In this document: positions 4,389 to 6,763 of the stretch, in pieces | Numbering within the stretch: the stretch's first letter is position 1 | Layout: each line of letters opens with the position of its first letter | DNA from: an uncultured Bilophila sp. | Lineage (GTDB): Bacteria; Desulfobacterota; Desulfovibrionia; Desulfovibrionales; Desulfovibrionaceae | Direction of reading: 5' to 3' | Length of the DNA: 6,763 bases | Assembly: GCA_959604115.1 (NCBI GenBank) | Contig: CAUHBW010000213.1 | Coordinates: 1-6,763 of the forward strand | The notes under the pieces: model-generated | The model's input: the letters and a program-made list of their open reading frames with translations, nothing else | Told to the model about the DNA's origin: nothing | Databases searched by the model: none | Translations under genes and position numbers: made by a program

Positions 4389-6763
4389 AACCCGAAGCCC
4401 ACGGCGGCGATCTCCGCGGCATGGCGGCGACGTCCGGGCGCGATCCCGCGTCCCTGCTCGATTTCAGCGTGAACGTCCGGCCCGAAGGCGCGCCGGAGTT
4501 CCTCCGCGCCGCCCTGCTCCGGGCCACGGCGGCCCTCGCGGCCTATCCCTCGCCCCACGCCGAGGAAGCCCTCGACGCGGCGGCCCGCCGACACGGCCTG
4601 CCCGCCTCCCGCTTCGCCTTCGGCAACGGCAGCAACGAGCTTGTCCACGCCCTCGCCCGCGCGCTCAAAAAACGCGGCGCGCCCACAGCTTACGTCGTCG
4701 AACCCGCGTTCAGCGAATACGCGCTGGCCTGCCGCCTCGCCGGACTGAACGTCGAACGGATCTGGGGCGGCATCGCCGCGCCGGAACCGCGTTCCCGACG
4801 GGAACCGGCCTCGGGATTGACCGGAACGGACCGCCTCCCAATCGCCTCCGCCCAAGCCGTCCCTGACTCCTTTTCCGAAAGAAAGGAACCGCGTTACGGA
4901 GAAACGGAAAACCGTCGCGACGATGCGGCTCCCGATCCTGCGTCCGCGACGCCCGAAGAACGCGCTTCGACGCCCCGGACGCCTTCGCACGCGCCATCCG
5001 AAACGCCCGAAACCGTCGCCGCCCGCGCGTCCGGCATCCCGACCGCCGGACTCGCCTCCGAAGCCGCCCTTTCCTCCGTCCCCCCCCCCGACCGGCCCGA
5101 TCCGCTTCTCGCCGCGCTGTCCGGCGCGCCCGCCGGTTCGGCGGTGTTTCTCGCCAACCCCGGCAACCCCTCGGGCCTGTTCCGCGCCCCGGACGCCTGT
5201 CTGCGCCTCATGGCCTCGCGTCCCGATCTCATCTGGATCATTGACGAAGCGTTCATCGAATACGCCGGGCCGGAAGCCGAGGTTTCCGTCCTGCGCCGGA
5301 TGCCGGAGAACGGCGTCTCGCTGCGTTCGCTGACCAAGTTCCACGCCGTGCCGGGGGTGCGCCTCGGCTACCTCGCGGCTTCGGACGCGCTGACCGCCGC
5401 CGTGCGCGCCGAACTGCCCGCGTGGACCGTCAACGCCTTCGCGCTCGCCGCCGCCGTCGCCGCGCTCGACGACGCCTCGGACTTCGCGGACCGCACCCGC
5501 GCGGAAAACGCCGAACGCCGCGCCCATCTTGTTACCGAGCTGTCCGGTCTGCCCGGCGTGGAGGCGTTCCCCTCCGCCGCCAACTACGTGCTGTTCCGCT
5601 GGATCGGCGCGCCCCGCGATCTGCACGGCATCCTCCTGAAACGCTTCGGGATCGCCGTGCGCGACTGCTCCAATTACCACGGGCTCGAAGACGGGACGTG
5701 GTTCCGCGCCGCCGTCCGCTTCCCCGAGGACCACCGGCGGCTCGTCGAGGCGCTGCGGGAAATCGGTCAAGAAATGCCTAACGATATGAAGTCATGGGGG
5801 AAAGAAACCTTTCCTATGTACGGGGAACGCTCCCACGGGATTCCCTCCCCCCTATCCCCGGACGTTCGCCTTACCCGGACGCGCAGGCCAGAGCCCGAGA
5901 CGCCCTCCTCCGGCGGCTTCGCCCGTCCCCTCGCCCGCTCTCCCCTCCGCACGCCCGCGCTCATGCTGCAAGGGACGTCCTCGAACGCGGGGAAGAGCAT
6001 CCTCGCGGCGGCCTACTGCCGCATCTTCCGGCAGGACGGCTACGACGTCGCGCCGTTCAAGGCGCAGAACATGTCCCTGAACTCCGGCGTCACCGCGACC
6101 GGCGACGAAATGGGCCGCGCCCAGATCGTGCAGGCGCAGGCCGCCCGCGTGGACCCCGACGCACGCATGAACCCCATCCTCCTCAAGCCGCACTCGGACA
6201 CCGGGTCACAGGTCGTCGTCCTCGGCAAACCCATCGGGCACATGCGCGTACTCGAATACTTCCGAAAAAAAACGGAGTTATGGAGCACCGTTACCGAAGC
6301 CTACGACGCCCTCGCCGCCGAGCACGACATCGTGGTCCTCGAAGGCGCGGGCAGCCCCGGAGAGGTCAACCTCAAAAGCCACGACCTCGTGAACATGCGG
6401 ATGGCCGACTACGCCCGCGCCTCGGTCCTGCTCGTCGGGGACATCGACCGGGGCGGGGTCTACGCCTCCTTCCTCGGCACGTGGATGACCTTCACCGACG
6501 CCGAACGCCGCCTGCTCACCGGCTACCTCGTCAACCGCTTCCGGGGGGACGCCTCCCTGCTCGGCCCCGCGCATCAATACATGCTCGACCACACCGGCGT
6601 GCCCGTGCTCGGCACCATCCCCTACATCCGCGACCTCAACATCCCCGAAGAGGACATGGCGGGCTTCCCGTGGGGCCAAAACGCCGACTGCGGGCCCAAG
6701 GAGCCGGGAACGCTGGACATCGCCGTGGTCATGCTCCGGCACGTCTCCAACTTTACGGACTTC
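4385..6763 (+). CDS. cobD-cobQ: CobD L-threonine-O-3-phosphate decarboxylase fused to CobQ/CbiP cobyric acid synthase, 3' partial
   Basis: The frame is open for 793 codons to the right edge with no stop. Residues 1-462 are CobD, a fold-type I PLP enzyme related to HisC. It converts L-threonine phosphate to (R)-1-amino-2-propanol O-phosphate, the aminopropanol linker of cobalamin. Key sites are GNGSNEL at 80-86, NPGNPSG at 258-264, Asp287 in IDEAF (pyridine-nitrogen contact), Lys318 in SLTKFHAVPGVRLGY (PLP Schiff base), Arg326, and a C-terminal RDCSNYHGL...WFRAAVR. Without an inserted stretch at about 128-238 the core is about 350 residues, normal for CobD. Residues 463-523 are a linker, and from 524 the chain is CobQ. 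CobD and CobQ act on converging branches: CobQ makes cobyric acid, to which CobD's product is attached by CbiB. As sequenced this is one polypeptide, although in-frame ATGs in the linker could also allow separate CobQ translation. Confidence 0.92.
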   Translation, partial: MKPEAHGGDLRGMAATSGRDPASLLDFSVNVRPEGAPEFLRAALLRATAALAAYPSPHAEEALDAAARRHGLPASRFAFGNGSNELVHALARALKKRGAPTAYVVEPAFSEYALACRLAGLNVERIWGGIAAPEPRSRREPASGLTGTDRLPIASAQAVPDSFSERKEPRYGETENRRDDAAPDPASATPEERASTPRTPSHAPSETPETVAARASGIPTAGLASEAALSSVPPPDRPDPLLAALSGAPAGSAVFLANPGNPSGLFRAPDACLRLMASRPDLIWIIDEAFIEYAGPEAEVSVLRRMPENGVSLRSLTKFHAVPGVRLGYLAASDALTAAVRAELPAWTVNAFALAAAVAALDDASDFADRTRAENAERRAHLVTELSGLPGVEAFPSAANYVLFRWIGAPRDLHGILLKRFGIAVRDCSNYHGLEDGTWFRAAVRFPEDHRRLVEALREIGQEMPNDMKSWGKETFPMYGERSHGIPSPLSPDVRLTRTRRPEPETPSSGGFARPLARSPLRTPALMLQGTSSNAGKSILAAAYCRIFRQDGYDVAPFKAQNMSLNSGVTATGDEMGRAQIVQAQAARVDPDARMNPILLKPHSDTGSQVVVLGKPIGHMRVLEYFRKKTELWSTVTEAYDALAAEHDIVVLEGAGSPGEVNLKSHDLVNMRMADYARASVLLVGDIDRGGVYASFLGTWMTFTDAERRLLTGYLVNRFRGDASLLGPAHQYMLDHTGVPVLGTIPYIRDLNIPEEDMAGFPWGQNADCGPKEPGTLDIAVVMLRHVSNFTDF
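4766..5098 (+). other. About 110-residue low-complexity insertion inside CobD
   Basis: Related aminotransferase-fold enzymes run almost directly from the segment equivalent to AGLNVERIW (ending at residue 127) to the strand equivalent to DPLLAALSG (from 239). Here 111 extra, charged, Pro/Ala/Ser/Thr-rich residues intervene, without hydrophobic core patterns. The stretch is in frame and has no stop. At DNA level it contains small palindromes (GTTCCC-GAC-GGGAAC at 4791-4805) and an 11-base direct repeat GGAACCGCGTT (4783-4793 and 4885-4895). It probably forms a surface loop, since the catalytic motifs on both sides are intact. Confidence 0.75.
5080..5089 (+). repeat. C10 homopolymer tract inside the cobD insertion
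   Basis: Ten consecutive cytosines encode the end of a Val codon and three Pro codons just before the conserved CobD sequence resumes. A gain or loss of one base would shift the frame of the second half of CobD and of all of CobQ. At the length given here the frame is correct. Confidence 0.9.
5771..5953 (+). other. Linker joining CobD to CobQ, resembling a former intergenic region
   Basis: About 61 codons separate the end of the CobD fold from the first CobQ strand. The first part (5771-5820) is less GC-rich than its surroundings and holds three in-frame ATG codons (5774, 5786, 5816). It also has a perfect six-pair hairpin, GGAAAG-AAAC-CTTTCC, at 5799-5814. GGGGGAAAG ends 11 bases before the 5816 ATG and could act as a weak ribosome site. 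The remainder is Pro/Arg/Ser-rich. This looks like a joined-up intergenic spacer and leaves open internal initiation of a separate CobQ. That reading is inference. Confidence 0.5.
5954..6763 (+). other. cobQ: CobQ/CbiP cobyric acid synthase domain (N-terminal ATPase half, truncated by window end)
   Basis: CobQ performs the four glutamine-dependent amidations (b, d, e, g) that turn adenosylcobyrinate a,c-diamide into adenosylcobyric acid. The ATPase half is present: P-loop GTSSNAGKS with Lys537 of the fusion, PFKAQNMSLNSGVT, MGRAQIVQAQAA, MNPILLKPHSDTGSQVVV, the Walker B-like VVLEGAGSPGEVNL with Glu653, and VGDIDRGGVYASFLGT at about 684-699. About 270 of the usual roughly 490-500 residues are visible. 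The glutamine amidotransferase half, with its Cys and His, should lie beyond the right edge. All signatures seen are intact. Confidence 0.95.

Noticed and set aside
3569..5770. 733-codon minus-strand open frame spanning the end of cbiA and most of cobD
   Set aside because: Same GC-driven antisense effect. It crosses two well-supported genes and its product has no recognisable fold.
6278..6742. 154-codon minus-strand frame opposite cobQ
   Set aside because: Antisense shadow of conserved CobQ sequence, with no independent motifs or start signals.

Overview
The window lies inside a cobalamin (vitamin B12) biosynthesis operon of a GC-rich anaerobe, read entirely on the + strand. CbiG together with a CbiH-type ring-contracting methyltransferase identifies the oxygen-independent (early cobalt) route. 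The gene content, the in-frame fusions and the GC-rich codon use suggest a sulfate- or sulfite-reducing deltaproteobacterium, perhaps Desulfovibrionaceae. That placement is inference; no taxonomic marker is present.

Layout. (1) 1-2001: an open frame entering from the left edge. It encodes the C-terminal tail of CbiF/CobM (C11-methyltransferase), a complete CbiG (cobalt-precorrin-5A hydrolase) and a complete CbiH/CobJ (C17-methyltransferase) as one polypeptide. (2) 2002-2213: a 212-base purine-rich gap with no recognisable gene but with inverted repeats that could fold as a leader RNA. (3) 2214-4388: CbiA (cobyrinate a,c-diamide synthase), joined through a long Ala/Pro/Ser-rich linker to a P-loop kinase-like domain of the chloramphenicol phosphotransferase (CPT) family. 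(4) 4385-6763, overlapping the previous stop as ATGA: CobD (L-threonine-O-3-phosphate decarboxylase) interrupted by about 110 extra residues, continuing without a stop codon into CobQ/CbiP (cobyric acid synthase), which runs off the right edge.

How the genes work together. CbiF, CbiG and CbiH carry out consecutive steps of corrin ring construction. CbiA and CobQ amidate the finished ring (a,c, then b,d,e,g). CobD makes the (R)-1-amino-2-propanol phosphate that is attached to cobyric acid to start the nucleotide loop. All three reading frames are multi-enzyme fusions. The most interesting feature is the CPT-like kinase domain on CbiA, directly ahead of and translationally coupled to CobD. I infer that it could supply CobD's substrate, L-threonine phosphate, but the sequence alone cannot prove this.
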